DNA from: Anseongella ginsenosidimutans
Lineage (GTDB): Bacteria > Bacteroidota > Bacteroidia > Sphingobacteriales > Sphingobacteriaceae
DNA length: 64,000 bases
NCBI RefSeq assembly: GCF_008033235.1
Contig: NZ_CP042432.1
Location: 4,092,001 to 4,156,000 of the forward strand
Direction: 5' to 3'
Shown: piece after piece, positions 8,916 through 17,085 of the stretch
How positions within the stretch are numbered: the stretch's first letter is position 1
How the letters are laid out: each line of letters opens with the position of its first letter
Notes under the pieces: model-generated
Database searches by the model: none
What the model saw: the letters and a program-made list of their open reading frames with translations, nothing else
Told to the model about the DNA's origin: nothing
Position numbers and translations under genes: made by a program

Positions 8916-9712
8916 ATGTCTTTTGACCCTTTCAAGCTAAATGCCGTTCCATTGAAAAAAGTTATTTTTTTCATGCTTGCCTTTGTTATCCTTTCTGCTG
9001 TTTTAAGCGGCTGTTACCGGATGCGAGCGTCAAAAGGCGGGGGTCAAATCCAGGCTGCCCGGCCAAGGATCATCAATGCAGCGGATATCAGCCTTACACC
9101 CGGGTATAAAATTGAACCGGTAGCGAAGGTGGCAAAATACTGAAAGTGTCACTCACGGGAGAAGTGGAAACGCTCGTCGATGATTTACCCGGAATGGGCG
9201 ATCATCATACCAACGGGCCTGTCATTAAGGAGAGATACATTTATTTCGCACAAGGTACGGCCACCAATTCAGGAGTTGTCGGCGAGGACAATGCCAAATA
9301 CGGGTGGCTGCTGCGAAAACCGGACTTTCACGATATTCCTTGTGACGATATCGTGCTTACCGGCGAAAACTATGCTTCCGCCAACGTATTAACCGATGGC
9401 CCCAATGATACCGCGACTACCGGCGCCTACGCTGCTTTCGGCACAGCCACTTCAGCCGGGCAGATTATTAAAGGCCGTGTTCCGTGTACCGGAGCCATTA
9501 TGAGGATTCCCCTGGAAGGAGGTGAGATCGAGCTGGTAGCCTGGGGGCTGCGAAATCCGTTCGGGCTTGCTTTTTCTCCCGGCGGCCAGTTGTATGCTAC
9601 GGAGAATGGCTATGACGGAAGAGGCAGCAGACCCGTTTGGGGAGCGGGCGACGTTTTATGGGAAATAAAGGAGGGCATGTGCTTCCTTGCACGAGTAACA
9701 GGCGATGCTTGA
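8916..9712 (+). pseudogene. Remnant of a PQQ-type sugar (sorbosone-like) dehydrogenase lipoprotein
   Basis: The first frame (8916-9143) gives a lipoprotein signal (ILSAVLSGC) and the start of the mature protein, ending GYKIEPVAK. The next frame (about 9129-9712) resumes with EGGKILKVSLTGEVETLVDDL, then DHHTNGPVI, YFAQGTATNSGVVGEDN, DFHDIPCDDI, GAIMRIPLEGG, WGLRNPFGLAFSPGG and ATENGYDGRGSRPVWGAGDVLW. These are typical of soluble-glucose/sorbosone dehydrogenase propellers. Compared with the family, about 60-80 residues are missing between the two frames, at about 9127, with a frame change. The protein then loses similarity just after VLWEIKEG (about 9678), so the C-terminal propeller blades and the usual cytochrome-like tail are gone. 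Two deletions and a frame change make it non-functional. Confidence 0.85.
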
Positions 9713-10521
9713 TTATCTTTAAGGGAATGTATAGCGGCCAAAGCGAACAAGATGTGGGCCGGTAGAAGATGGCGGTAAAAAGCGGACTTTACAGCAGGCG
9801 GATCAGGATGAAGCCGCAAGATGGTTTTCCATATGAGAATTCCTACAACGCCGCTGGCAACGCCAATGCCTAAACCGGTTAATAGCGAAGGCCGCACAAA
9901 CCCTCGCTTTAGTAAAACGTGGTAAAGATGGGTCCAGGCGGCGCCCATGGAATAGTGGGATAACCAGCCCGTTATAGCAGCATTTTTACTGTTAAGCGGG
10001 GAAAGCCGGTGAATCATCGACCCCAGCAGTCTGGGCTCCTTAAAGTTTTCCCTTAACAGGTATGACAAAAGATAACTGAACGACGTCATCAACGAAGTTG
10101 CCTTGACCGAGGCCAGCAGCGGTTTTTCGGCAGACAGCAGGTAATTCACATTGCCGCCATCGATTATCCATTGCCTGGCTTCGTCTAACCCGGAAAGACA
10201 ATAGCTTCTTATCGCTCCCAGGAATAGCGGACTAAGCCAGCTATATACATTGCGTACCCAATCTTCATCGGATACAATGGCCATTCTGTTCCATTTACTG
10301 AAATGACGAAAGCTGATAAGCAGGTAATCTAGGAGCGCAGCCGCGCTATAGCGCTCCATTTTTGTTTTGAGGACAACGATGAAGTTTATTTTTCCATAAC
10401 GGGCAGCCACCTGGTCTACTCTGCGCATTACAATTCGCTCATATTCAGCATGGTTTACACGGCCTGTGGCTTCATAGGCCACTACATCGTCCGGATATTC
10501 ACTAAGCAGCCTTAACATCAT
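9610..10521 (-). CDS. Chimeric ORF: SpoIIAA/STAS-like domain joined to a membrane protein, with a read-through tail
   Basis: Residues about 1-120 look like a SpoIIAA-like (DUF3478) STAS domain (DVVAYEATGRVNHAEYERI, KINFIVVLKTKMERYSAAAL, WNRMAIVSDEDWVRNVYSW). Residues about 135-270 look like a separate small membrane protein found in Bacteroidota: ATSLMTSFSYLLSYLLREN, FKEPRLLGSMIHRL, GWLSHYSMGAAWTHLYHVLL, GLGIGVASGVVGILIWKTI, RLHPDPPAVKSAFYRHLLPAHILF. The last 30 or so residues are the antisense of the PQQ dehydrogenase remnant and are not part of either family. The simplest reading is that one deletion fused two neighbouring genes and another cut the 3' end, so the frame now runs into the neighbouring pseudogene. 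It may or may not be expressed. Confidence 0.6.
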   Translation of the reverse strand: MMLRLLSEYPDDVVAYEATGRVNHAEYERIVMRRVDQVAARYGKINFIVVLKTKMERYSAAALLDYLLISFRHFSKWNRMAIVSDEDWVRNVYSWLSPLFLGAIRSYCLSGLDEARQWIIDGGNVNYLLSAEKPLLASVKATSLMTSFSYLLSYLLRENFKEPRLLGSMIHRLSPLNSKNAAITGWLSHYSMGAAWTHLYHVLLKRGFVRPSLLTGLGIGVASGVVGILIWKTILRLHPDPPAVKSAFYRHLLPAHILFALAAIHSLKDNQASPVTRARKHMPSFISHKTSPAPQTGLLPLPS

Positions 10522-10624
10522 TATAATTTTTAAGTCCTATCGTATGCTACCTGTTACAACCCTAAAAAATTGTTCCAAAGCGTCTGGTGTTGCAATTACT
10601 AACCTGAAGGAAATGGTCAATCGC

Positions 10625-11153
10625 TCAAGTGGATTTCCTTTCGGTTATTTTCCTGACCGCTTTTGATGCATTTCTGCCTGAAATTATCGCCCCTTCCATG
10701 GTAGCCAGAAAGGGTTGCTTTACGTAATCGCCTGCAAGGAATAAGTTTGGAAAGGGAGTCATGGTGCCAGGCTTTCCTTCTTCATTTCCCGGGGACAAGG
10801 AATAAAAGTCGTCCGGATGAAATACCGTCCGGTAGCGACACCACCCGGTCTACCGGCCAGGCAGATTCACTCAGTTCCAGCTGCAGATTTATTTCCGGCA
10901 TCGTTGGCAGCGCCAGTAATTTCTGAAAAAGACGCTCGTCAATTGTCGATTGCCTGATTATCCGCTGGGTTGCGCCCAACGGCGTGGCGAGTACCACGTG
11001 GTCGGAAGACATGCGCTCTCCGTTTGCCACCACGCCTTTCAGCTTACCATTTTCGATGAACAGCTTTCCCCGGTAACCGGCGGCCTGCAGTTCCAGTCCT
11101 GCTGTTAGTCCGGCCAGACCGGCACCTGCAATGATCACTTCTGCCTTTTCCAT
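10625..11153 (-). pseudogene. Remnant of an FAD-dependent amine oxidase / phytoene-desaturase-like protein
   Basis: The frame starting at ATG 11153 (after a 5-base gap from the upstream stop) begins with an FAD-binding motif (AEVIIAGAGLAGLTAGLELQAAGY). It then jumps directly to a late segment (KLFIENGKLKGVVANGERM, then DHVVLATPLGATQRIIR), so roughly 200 residues of the usual 400-450 are missing. After SAWPVDRVV the frame ends at 10782. In the next frame the true C-terminus continues: TVFHPDDFYSLSPGNEEGKPG, PNLFLAGDYVKQPFLATMEGA, down to a stop at 10625-10627. A second, out-of-frame deletion thus removed about another 100 residues. The gene cannot make an active flavoenzyme. It was probably co-transcribed with the DUF1264 gene upstream. 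Confidence 0.85.
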
Positions 11154-11158
11154 AATGA

Positions 11159-11941
11159 TCAAGGTCCTGCCTGAGTCGCACGCTCATGTTTCTGTGCCGC
11201 ACTATCCGCTTCATTCGTAACAGTCAGCTGGCGGACCTTCCCTTTTTCCCAGGCATTTGCTGCGGGGTCAACCTCCGGCATCGGGATGTCGGCCCGTTTT
11301 GCTTTCACTTCTTCTGTGGAAATGCCAAAACGGCGGTCCCTCTCCGCCAGAAGCTGCTGGTGAAGCTGACCGTCTGCGGTAAAGCCCATCATGATCATCG
11401 GCGAGCCTACGGGCAGAGTCCGTTCCTGGTCGGTATGCCAGGTGTGAATGGTCTTTCCGTACGTAGATACCAGCTTTTCCATTAATTCATGTTCGGCAGC
11501 ATCGGGAATACCCGGGGCAATCAGGGTGCCCGACTTCACTTCGAAATGATGAGAATGCCAAAGCAGTTTCTCTTCCCCGGGAAGTGTTTTGAATAGTTCT
11601 TCGGTGATAATATATTCAACGCCCATCAGCTTGGCGTCCTTTCCGTTCCCGTCGAAAATAATGGCTTGGTAAACATCTTCGTTCAGCTGCTGCACATAGT
11701 GGTGGGCTTCCATCTGTGCATCCATGTTCCCGTTATAAAAATGAAACCCGTCCAGGTAAACACTGAACTGCCGAAGCGGCGTTTCGTCCTGCAGCAATTC
11801 GGCGCCGGTGTTCAACACCTTATCTTCAGTGGTTTTCTCGTCTCCCGGAGCCCGGGTATTCGATGAAGTATTTTTTCCTCCGCAGGATGTTAGCATGCTG
11901 GCGGCCAGCAGAAAGTGGAAAACTGAACTTGTTCGCTTCAT
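11159..11941 (-). CDS. OBAP/DUF1264-family lipoprotein
   Basis: Member of the oil-body-associated-protein-like DUF1264 family, which is found in plants, fungi and bacteria and has no settled biochemical role. The first 20 residues are a lipoprotein signal with lipobox ASMLTSC. The domain follows from about residue 60: LDGFHFYNGNMDAQMEAHHYV, QLNEDVYQAIIFDGN, LMGVEYIITEELFKTLPGEEK, LWHSHHFEVKSG, STYGKTIHTWH, LPVGSPMIMMGFTADGQL and RFGISTEEVKAKR, all characteristic and in order. The tail is charged. Unlike its neighbours on both sides it appears intact. It leads a two-gene unit with the amine oxidase remnant. Confidence 0.85.
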   Translation of the reverse strand: MKRTSSVFHFLLAASMLTSCGGKNTSSNTRAPGDEKTTEDKVLNTGAELLQDETPLRQFSVYLDGFHFYNGNMDAQMEAHHYVQQLNEDVYQAIIFDGNGKDAKLMGVEYIITEELFKTLPGEEKLLWHSHHFEVKSGTLIAPGIPDAAEHELMEKLVSTYGKTIHTWHTDQERTLPVGSPMIMMGFTADGQLHQQLLAERDRRFGISTEEVKAKRADIPMPEVDPAANAWEKGKVRQLTVTNEADSAAQKHERATQAGP

Positions 11942-12036
11942 TTTTCAATTATTTGTTTTCCCGGATGAGCGGGAAAAATGAAACAACTGTGTAAATAATA
12001 TCCCCGCCGTGGAAATATCCTTTGCAGGGAACCTAC

Positions 12037-12396
12037 CTATACCCGGGAGACGAAGGGCGCCTTTATCGTACAGAGACTAACAGCGATCTCCAATATCCCG
12101 ACAACCAGGTGAGGCAGAAATACCATTCCCGCGAAACCGAACAGCCAGGGAGAAGCAGCCAGGAAAATGCCGGACAGCAAATCGATGGTCAGATGAACAG
12201 GCATTGGTATCATCTTCACCAGCCCTCCCTCGTAATTGGTAAACAAGGACATAACAAGGGCAACCAAGCCAAGAATGACCGGTATCGACTGCGCCGGCCC
12301 TCCGGTGGCAAAGTTGAAAATCCAGGGAGCCGCAATGAGCAATATGCCGACAACGTAATCCAGCATAGCATGAATCCGTGTGCTTATACATCTCAT
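12037..12396 (-). CDS. SPW-repeat integral membrane protein
   Basis: Small four-helix membrane protein. I start at the ATG giving MRCISTRIHAMLDYVVGILL; the 17 codons upstream in the frame have no family support. It contains two copies of the SPW-type motif: AMLDYVVGILLIAAPWIFNF and LTIDLLSGIFLAASPWLFGF, each followed by a second hydrophobic helix (VILGLVALVMSLFTN and LPHLVVGILEIAVSLCTI). Family members are membrane proteins of unknown function. The gene stands alone between the DUF1264 gene and tRNA-Phe. Confidence 0.75.
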   Translation of the reverse strand: MRCISTRIHAMLDYVVGILLIAAPWIFNFATGGPAQSIPVILGLVALVMSLFTNYEGGLVKMIPMPVHLTIDLLSGIFLAASPWLFGFAGMVFLPHLVVGILEIAVSLCTIKAPFVSRV

Positions 12397-12680
12397 GGTA
12401 AAAAAATTAAAGTTAAAAAAGCAAAGTACCTCTTCACAATAGAACAATCATGCCAGCTTGAACCACCGTTACTACTCCACGCGTCCCATCTTTCTTAAGA
12501 CCGGACTTCAGGGCCACTGCAGAAACTGTTGCCATAGCCGCAAAAACCAATAAAACAGGTAAATTTTTAAGTATTTCTTAAGGTTTCACGACGTGTTCAG
12601 CAAGAAAGGCTGTTTAACACGCCTGTGGCAATGCATAGGTTTCGCGCTTTTTTTGGAAGGAAATCACCACCGAAATCAAT

Positions 12681-12716
12681 AAAAAAAGCCCTACATGGAG
12701 TCATATAGAGCTTTTT
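12681..12716 (-). terminator. Intrinsic terminator downstream of tRNA-Phe
   Basis: On the minus strand AAAAAGCTCTA (from 12716) pairs with TAGGGCTTTTT around a 12-base loop (one G-T pair), ending in a run of T down to 12681. It starts six bases after the tRNA discriminator base. Confidence 0.8.
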
Positions 12717-12721
12717 GGGGG

Positions 12722-12794
12722 TGGTACCAGCTGGAATCGAACCAGCGACACAAGGATTTTCAGTCCTTTGCTCTACCAACTGAGCTATGGTACC
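12722..12794 (-). tRNA. tRNA-Phe (anticodon GAA)
   Basis: A full cloverleaf can be drawn: acceptor GGTACCA/TGGTACC, D-arm starting GCTCAGTTGGTAGAGC, anticodon stem GGACT/AATCC region with loop CTGAAAA (anticodon GAA), variable loop, T-arm GCTGG-TTCGATT-CCAGC and discriminator A at 12722. The CCA end is not encoded. It is 73 bases long and isolated, with its own -7-like box and terminator. No duplicated 3' end was seen nearby, so no integrated element appears to use it. Confidence 0.97.
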
Positions 12795-12808
12795 CCTTTG
12801 CAGGGCTG

Positions 12809-12816
12809 CAAATATA
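12809..12816 (-). promoter_or_regulatory. -7 box (TATATTTG) of tRNA-Phe
   Basis: TATATTTG on the minus strand matches the Bacteroidota TAnnTTTG element, 14 bases before the tRNA 5' end. I see no convincing -33 TTTG at the usual distance. Confidence 0.55.
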
Positions 12817-12913
12817 GAAGTTATTTCCAAAAATTGGAAATTTGAAAATGAAAATATAACTCCTACCTTCATAACCGGATCCGGGACTCGCCGGATCAGC
12901 AAAAAGCTATCAA

Positions 12914-14215
12914 ATGACAGGCCAGCTGATTTTCATTTTGCTCCTCATTGCCGGCGTAGGATGGTTCGTTCGGAATGTGCGGAAGATCCGGAGAAATATC
13001 CGGCTGGGACGGCCGGTTAATCGCAGCGACCGGAAAGCGACGCGCTGGAAAGTCATGTCTAAGGTGGCGCTCGGGCAGAGTAAGATGACCCGGCGGCCCG
13101 TGGCAGGGATCATGCACATACTTATTTATGCGGGGTTTATTATTATTAATATTGAAGTGCTGGAGATAATTATCGACGGCATTTTTGGTACGCACCGGAT
13201 ATTCGGTACGCTGGCGCCGGGATTGTATGCGCTACTCATTGCCTCCTTTGAATATCTTGCATTGGGTGTCATCCTGGCCTGCGTGGTTTTCCTGGCAAGA
13301 AGGAATATACTGAGGCTTCGCCGGTTTTCCGGAGTAGAGATGACGGCATGGCCGAAGAGCGATGCTAATTTTATACTCATCGCCGAAATCCTGCTGATGT
13401 CGGCATTTCTAACGATGAATGGGGCGGATTATGTCTTGCAGCTGATGGGTTCGGAGACATACGTTCGCGCAGGGGCTTTCCCTGTTTCTTCTCAGCTCAT
13501 GTTATTATTGCCCGGAACAACGGAAGGCCTGATCTTCGTCGAACGTTTTTGCTGGTGGTTCCACATAATCGGCATCCTTGCATTTTTAAATTACATTCCC
13601 TATTCCAAGCATTTTCATATTTTCCTGAGCTTTCCCAATACCTGGTATGCCAACCTGGAGCCCAGGGGGCGCTTCACCAATATGGAAGCGGTAACGCAGG
13701 AAGTAAAAGCCCTGCTGGACCCTGCTTTTACGCCTGCTTCAGCCGGGCCGCCGGAGCGATTCGGCGCAAAGGATGTGCGGGACCTTAGCCGGGTGAATCT
13801 TATGAACGCTTATTCCTGTACGGAATGCGGGCGTTGTACGGCGGTTTGCCCGGCAAACATTACCGGGAAGCTGCTTTCTCCGCGCAAGATCATGATGGAT
13901 ACGCGGGACCGGCTGGAAGAAGTAGGGAAGAATATTGACCGGCACGGAAAGGATCACAACGATGGAAAATCCCTGCTGGGCGATTACATCAGTACGGAAG
14001 AACTTTGGGCCTGCACCACCTGCAATGCTTGCGTGGAAGCCTGTCCGGTGCTGATAGATCCCCTGGAGATCATTACAGAGCTAAAGCGAAGCCTTGTGCT
14101 GGAGGATTCAAGATCGCCCCAGGGCTGGAACACGATGTTCAACAATATAGAGAACAATGCTGCGCCCTGGCAATTTCCGCCCACCGACCGCTTAAAATGG
14201 ACCGAATCAACCTGA
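12914..14215 (+). CDS. Membrane-anchored 4Fe-4S electron-transfer protein (HdrC/NarI-like fusion)
   Basis: Electron-transfer protein combining a nitrate-reductase-gamma-like membrane part (helices at about residues 3-20, 65-90, 100-130, 155-175 and 205-230) with a cytoplasmic ferredoxin domain. Two clusters are visible: CTECGRCTAVCPANITGKLL near residue 302 and CTTCNACVEACPVLIDPLE near residue 370, each CxxCxxCxxxCP, so two 4Fe-4S centres. This is the Bacteroidota protein usually followed by an HdrB-like CCG protein, as here, where the next gene overlaps by 19 bases. The pair probably passes electrons between the quinone pool and an unknown soluble or disulfide partner, by analogy with heterodisulfide reductase and LutA/GlcF modules. 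Confidence 0.85.
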   Translation: MTGQLIFILLLIAGVGWFVRNVRKIRRNIRLGRPVNRSDRKATRWKVMSKVALGQSKMTRRPVAGIMHILIYAGFIIINIEVLEIIIDGIFGTHRIFGTLAPGLYALLIASFEYLALGVILACVVFLARRNILRLRRFSGVEMTAWPKSDANFILIAEILLMSAFLTMNGADYVLQLMGSETYVRAGAFPVSSQLMLLLPGTTEGLIFVERFCWWFHIIGILAFLNYIPYSKHFHIFLSFPNTWYANLEPRGRFTNMEAVTQEVKALLDPAFTPASAGPPERFGAKDVRDLSRVNLMNAYSCTECGRCTAVCPANITGKLLSPRKIMMDTRDRLEEVGKNIDRHGKDHNDGKSLLGDYISTEELWACTTCNACVEACPVLIDPLEIITELKRSLVLEDSRSPQGWNTMFNNIENNAAPWQFPPTDRLKWTEST

Positions 14216-15015
14216 AACCTGATATTGATACCGATACGATGAACACAATAGCCGAATTAGCAGCCGCGGGTGAAGAACCGGAATTATTGTTCTGGGTCGG
14301 ATGCGCCGGCAGCTTTGATGAAAGAGCGCAGCGGATCACCCGGAGCCTTGCTAAAATACTGGATCATACAGGCATAAAATACGCTGTCCTGGGTACAGAG
14401 GAAAGCTGTACGGGCGACCCGGCAAAAAGAGCCGGAAACGAATTCCTTTTCCAAACGATGGCGCTGAGCAATATAGCGATACTCAACGGGTACAAGGTCA
14501 AAAAGATCGTGACCGCCTGCCCCCATTGTTTTAATACGCTAAAGAACGAATACCCGGAACTTGGCGGGAATTACGAAGTGATCCATCATACGCAGCTGAT
14601 CCGCCAGCTGATTGCTGATGGAAAACTGAAGGCGGCGAACGGAGAAAGTTTCCGGGGGAAAAAGATCACGTATCATGATCCCTGTTACCTGGGTCGCGGG
14701 AACGGGGTTTATGAGGCTCCCCGGGAAGTGTTGGAAGCGCTGGATGCCGACCTGGTGGAAATGAAACGAAGCCGCGCAGGCGGGCTTTGCTGCGGGGCCG
14801 GCGGCGCCCAATTATTTAAGGAACCTGAAAAAGGAAGCAAGGAAATCAATGTGGAACGCACGGAAGAAGCGCTTTCAACCGGCGCGCAGGTCATTGCCGC
14901 TGCCTGCCCGTTTTGCATGACCATGCTGCGGGACGGCGTGAAGCAGCTGGACAAAGAGCAGCAAGCGGAAGTACTGGACGTGGCCGAACTCACCGCCAGG
15001 GCTAACGGATTATAA
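14197..15015 (+). CDS. HdrB/CCG-domain (Fe-S)-binding protein
   Basis: Soluble partner of the preceding membrane Fe-S protein. I choose the ATG giving MDRINLKPDIDTD, inside the end of the upstream gene (19-base overlap); an ATG 14 codons later (MNTIAEL) is also possible. Two CCG (cysteine-rich) domains are visible: WVGCAGSFDERAQRI and ACPHCFNTLKNEYP for the first, then DPCYLGRGN, GGLCCGAGGAQLF and AACPFCMTMLRDG for the second. These domains bind the non-cubane cluster in HdrB and similar clusters in GlcF, LutA and SdhE. At 273 residues it matches the usual length. The physiological electron acceptor is not known. Confidence 0.85.
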   Translation: MDRINLKPDIDTDTMNTIAELAAAGEEPELLFWVGCAGSFDERAQRITRSLAKILDHTGIKYAVLGTEESCTGDPAKRAGNEFLFQTMALSNIAILNGYKVKKIVTACPHCFNTLKNEYPELGGNYEVIHHTQLIRQLIADGKLKAANGESFRGKKITYHDPCYLGRGNGVYEAPREVLEALDADLVEMKRSRAGGLCCGAGGAQLFKEPEKGSKEINVERTEEALSTGAQVIAAACPFCMTMLRDGVKQLDKEQQAEVLDVAELTARANGL

Positions 15016-15046
15016 AACAAGAATCAACTTTTGCGGTTATTATCAC

Positions 15047-15520
15047 ATGCATCAATTCTCGGAAACTTCAAGGGTCTGGATCTTTCAGGCGGACAGGGAA
15101 CTTAGCCCTGATGAGATAAAATGGGCTTTTCCCAAGCTGCAGGGCTTCATTAATGAATGGAAAGCCCATGGGCATGCACTGGCAGCACACACGGAAATCC
15201 GCTATAACCGTTTTATCATTGTTATGGTTGACGAGGATAATGCGGCCGCCAGCGGATGTTCTATCGACTCTTTGCACCGCTTCATGCAGGAGGTTGAAAA
15301 AGCCCTGAATGTCCGTCTCTTTGACCGCTTAAACATCGCTTACAAAGAAAACGGCAAAGTTGTTTCGGTTGGCCATACGGCTTTCGAAGAACTGCTTCGG
15401 TCAGGGAGGGTTACTGCATCCACCATCGTCTTCAATAACCTTGCCGCCACAAAAAAAGCCCTGGATGAAGACTGGGAAATCCCGCTGGTGCAAAGCTGGC
15501 ACGCACAGTTTTTTCAGTAA
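15047..15520 (+). CDS. Conserved Bacteroidota protein, often labelled 'ABC transporter ATPase'
   Basis: Soluble protein of 157 residues. Homologues are widespread in Bacteroidota and are often named ABC transporter ATPase, but I see no Walker A, Walker B or signature motif, so that name has no support here. Visible segments are SRVWIFQADRELSPDEI, FINEWKAHGHALAAHTEIRYNRFIIVMVDE, ALNVRLFDRLNIAYKENG and STIVFNNLAATKKALDEDW, suggesting a compact alpha/beta fold. It follows the Fe-S pair by 31 bases on the same strand and could be co-transcribed. The function is unknown. Confidence 0.75.
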   Translation: MHQFSETSRVWIFQADRELSPDEIKWAFPKLQGFINEWKAHGHALAAHTEIRYNRFIIVMVDEDNAAASGCSIDSLHRFMQEVEKALNVRLFDRLNIAYKENGKVVSVGHTAFEELLRSGRVTASTIVFNNLAATKKALDEDWEIPLVQSWHAQFFQ

Positions 15521-15546
15521 ACCATTGCGAAGCCGCTTCTAAAAAG

Positions 15547-15609
15547 CAAAAACTAAAAACTAAAAACTAAAACCTAGAAACTAGAAACTAGAAACTAGAA
15601 ACTAGAAAC
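15547..15609. repeat. Nine tandem heptanucleotides (TAGAAAC/TAAAAAC)
   Basis: Nine direct 7-base units fill the space between two convergent genes: one CAAAAAC, two TAAAAAC, one TAAAACC and five TAGAAAC. A tenth unit (TTAAAAC) forms the stop codon and last codons of mtgA. Read on the minus strand the unit is GTTTYTA, the same as in the array at 24968-25002. Confidence 0.9.
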
Positions 15610-16281
15610 TTAAAACCCGGTGGGTTGCATATACCGCATGATCTGCCGGGCCCGGCGGCTCACGTAAGGCCCCGGATTCCGGACCGGGTACTCCGTAGGA
15701 TTAGGAAGGATGGCGGCGATCAGGGCTGCCTCGTAACGACTAAGCTGCGATGCCGGCTTATCAAAATAATACCAGGCAGCCGCTTCCGCGCCGTAAACGC
15801 CGATACCCATTTCCGCCACGTTAAGGTACACCTCCATGATGCGTTTCTTACCCCAGAATAATTCGATAAGTACCGTAAAATAGGCTTCAAATCCTTTCCG
15901 CACATAGGACCGGCCGGGCCAGAGAAACACATTTTTAGCCACCTGTTGCGAGATGGTGCTACCGCCGCGGATCCTTTTTCCGTTTTGATTTTGCCGGTAA
16001 GCCCGCTGAATAGCTTTCCAGTCAAAGCCGTTATGCGTCAGGAACCGCTGGTCCTCTGCCGCAATAGCGGCGCTTGGCAGATGGGCGGATATATGTTTAA
16101 GCGACTTCCAATCCTTCTTCAGCTTTAACGGCCGGTCATCCCGGAATTGCTCGTAAAGGCGCTTGGTCATCAGGAAAGTAACGGGGGGAGGCACGAACCG
16201 GTAAATGATCACCCAGGAAACCGTAATGACCACATACCAGAGGAGAACTTTCCCTATGAAACGGAGTACACGTTTTCTCAT
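15610..16281 (-). CDS. mtgA: Monofunctional biosynthetic peptidoglycan transglycosylase
   Basis: GT51 glycosyltransferase that polymerises lipid II into glycan strands at the inner membrane. I start at the ATG giving [11 protein letters not shown]; the longer frame begins with TTG. An N-terminal membrane anchor ([18 protein letters not shown]) precedes the catalytic domain. The GT51 motifs are present: [17 protein letters not shown] (catalytic Glu in EDQRF), [35 protein letters not shown] and [11 protein letters not shown]. There is no transpeptidase domain, and 223 residues is the usual MtgA size. The 3' end runs into the heptad array. It is probably transcribed alone, from the box at 16288, directly behind the rplI terminator. 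Confidence 0.95.
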   Translation of the reverse strand: MRKRVLRFIGKVLLWYVVITVSWVIIYRFVPPPVTFLMTKRLYEQFRDDRPLKLKKDWKSLKHISAHLPSAAIAAEDQRFLTHNGFDWKAIQRAYRQNQNGKRIRGGSTISQQVAKNVFLWPGRSYVRKGFEAYFTVLIELFWGKKRIMEVYLNVAEMGIGVYGAEAAAWYYFDKPASQLSRYEAALIAAILPNPTEYPVRNPGPYVSRRARQIMRYMQPTGF

Positions 16282-16287
16282 TCCAGG

Positions 16288-16295
16288 CAAATATA
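16288..16295 (-). promoter_or_regulatory. -7 box (TATATTTG) just before the mtgA start codon
   Basis: TATATTTG on the minus strand ends six bases before the mtgA ATG and begins eight bases after the rplI terminator T-tract. If used, transcription would begin at or next to the start codon, giving a leaderless message. Confidence 0.5.
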
Positions 16296-16303
16296 AACAT
16301 GTT

Positions 16304-16340
16304 AAAAAAAAGACGCTTCCTTTTTAGGGAAAGCGTCTTT
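16304..16340 (-). terminator. Intrinsic terminator of the rpsF-rpsR-rplI operon
   Basis: On the minus strand AAAGACGCTTTCCC pairs with GGAAGCGTCTTT around a short loop and is followed by eight T. It begins 22 bases after the rplI stop codon. Confidence 0.88.
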
Positions 16341-16361
16341 AAAAAATGTGTACGAAGCGGT

Positions 16362-16805
16362 TTATTCAGCCGCAACTTCAAAAGGCACCTGTACCTTCAC
16401 GTCTTTATGAAGGTTGACGTTGGCTATGTAATTCCCCAGGAATTTTACGTCTGAATCAAAGGTGATCTTGCGGCGATCCACCTCGTAACCCAGCTTTTTG
16501 ATTGCCTCGGCAATTTGCAGCGCGTTCACAGCGCCAAAGATCTTGCCGTTCTCGCCGGCTTTTGCGCCCACTTTCAGGCTCACGTCCTTCAAGCCTTCGG
16601 CGATCTTCTCAGCGTCCTTCTTTACCTTGTCCTGCTTGAACTGGGCCTGCCGGATATTCTCGGCCAGTACCTTCTTGTTCGACTCGGTCGCCAAAACTGC
16701 CATCCCCTTGGGTAGCAGAAAGTTACGTCCATAACCGGGCTTTACGTTTACGATATCGTCTTTTTCGCCCAGGTTCTTAACGTCCTGTTTCAGAATGATT
16801 TCCAT
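16362..16805 (-). CDS. rplI: 50S ribosomal protein bL9
   Basis: Ribosomal large-subunit protein that binds 23S rRNA near the L1 stalk base. The N-terminal domain has the family signature (MEIILKQDVKNLGEKDDIV, VKPGYGRNFLLPKGMA), followed by the long connecting helix and a C-terminal domain ending PFEVAAE. Length 147 is typical. It is the last gene of the rpsF-rpsR-rplI operon, 13 bases after rpsR, followed by a clear terminator. Confidence 0.98.
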   Translation of the reverse strand: MEIILKQDVKNLGEKDDIVNVKPGYGRNFLLPKGMAVLATESNKKVLAENIRQAQFKQDKVKKDAEKIAEGLKDVSLKVGAKAGENGKIFGAVNALQIAEAIKKLGYEVDRRKITFDSDVKFLGNYIANVNLHKDVKVQVPFEVAAE

Positions 16806-16818
16806 TTCAGCTTCCTCC

Positions 16819-17085
16819 TTATTTCAAGCCATCGGTTACATACGGAAGGATCGCGATATGCCTTGCGCGTTTAATAGCCTGGGCCACTTTCCGCTGGTAT
16901 TTCAGGGAAGTACCGGTAATGCGGCGGGGCAATACCTTACCTTGTTCATTTACAAACTTGGTAAGAAAGTTAGCGTCCTTGTAATCAATGTATTTAATGC
17001 CGTTCTTCTTGAAGCGGCAATATTTCTTACGGTTATCAACAACCTTAGGAGGCGTTACGTACTGAATCTGATCCTGACCTGCCAT
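16819..17085 (-). CDS. rpsR: 30S ribosomal protein bS18
   Basis: Small-subunit ribosomal protein, 88 residues. Recognised by [40 protein letters not shown] and [12 protein letters not shown]. It lies between rpsF and rplI; its ATG overlaps the rpsF stop by one base (TAATG), implying translational coupling. bS18 and bS6 bind each other in the 30S platform, in line with their adjacency. Confidence 0.98.
   Translation of the reverse strand: MAGQDQIQYVTPPKVVDNRKKYCRFKKNGIKYIDYKDANFLTKFVNEQGKVLPRRITGTSLKYQRKVAQAIKRARHIAILPYVTDGLK

Noticed and set aside
8692-8940. 82-codon frame between the unknown gene and the PQQ remnant
   Set aside because: Its sequence comes from the duplicated TGGCACATGT motif and a hairpin; no protein-like features.
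12722-12794. tRNA-Phe as an attachment site for an integrated element
   Set aside because: No integrase gene nearby and no duplicated tRNA 3' end found in the window.
12597-12902. Open frame of 101 codons on the minus strand
   Set aside because: It runs straight through tRNA-Phe and its terminator; not coding.
15047-15520. ABC transporter ATPase annotation
   Set aside because: No Walker A, Walker B or signature motif is present in the 157 residues.
15547-15609. CRISPR-like array
   Set aside because: Units are seven bases with no spacers and no cas genes.
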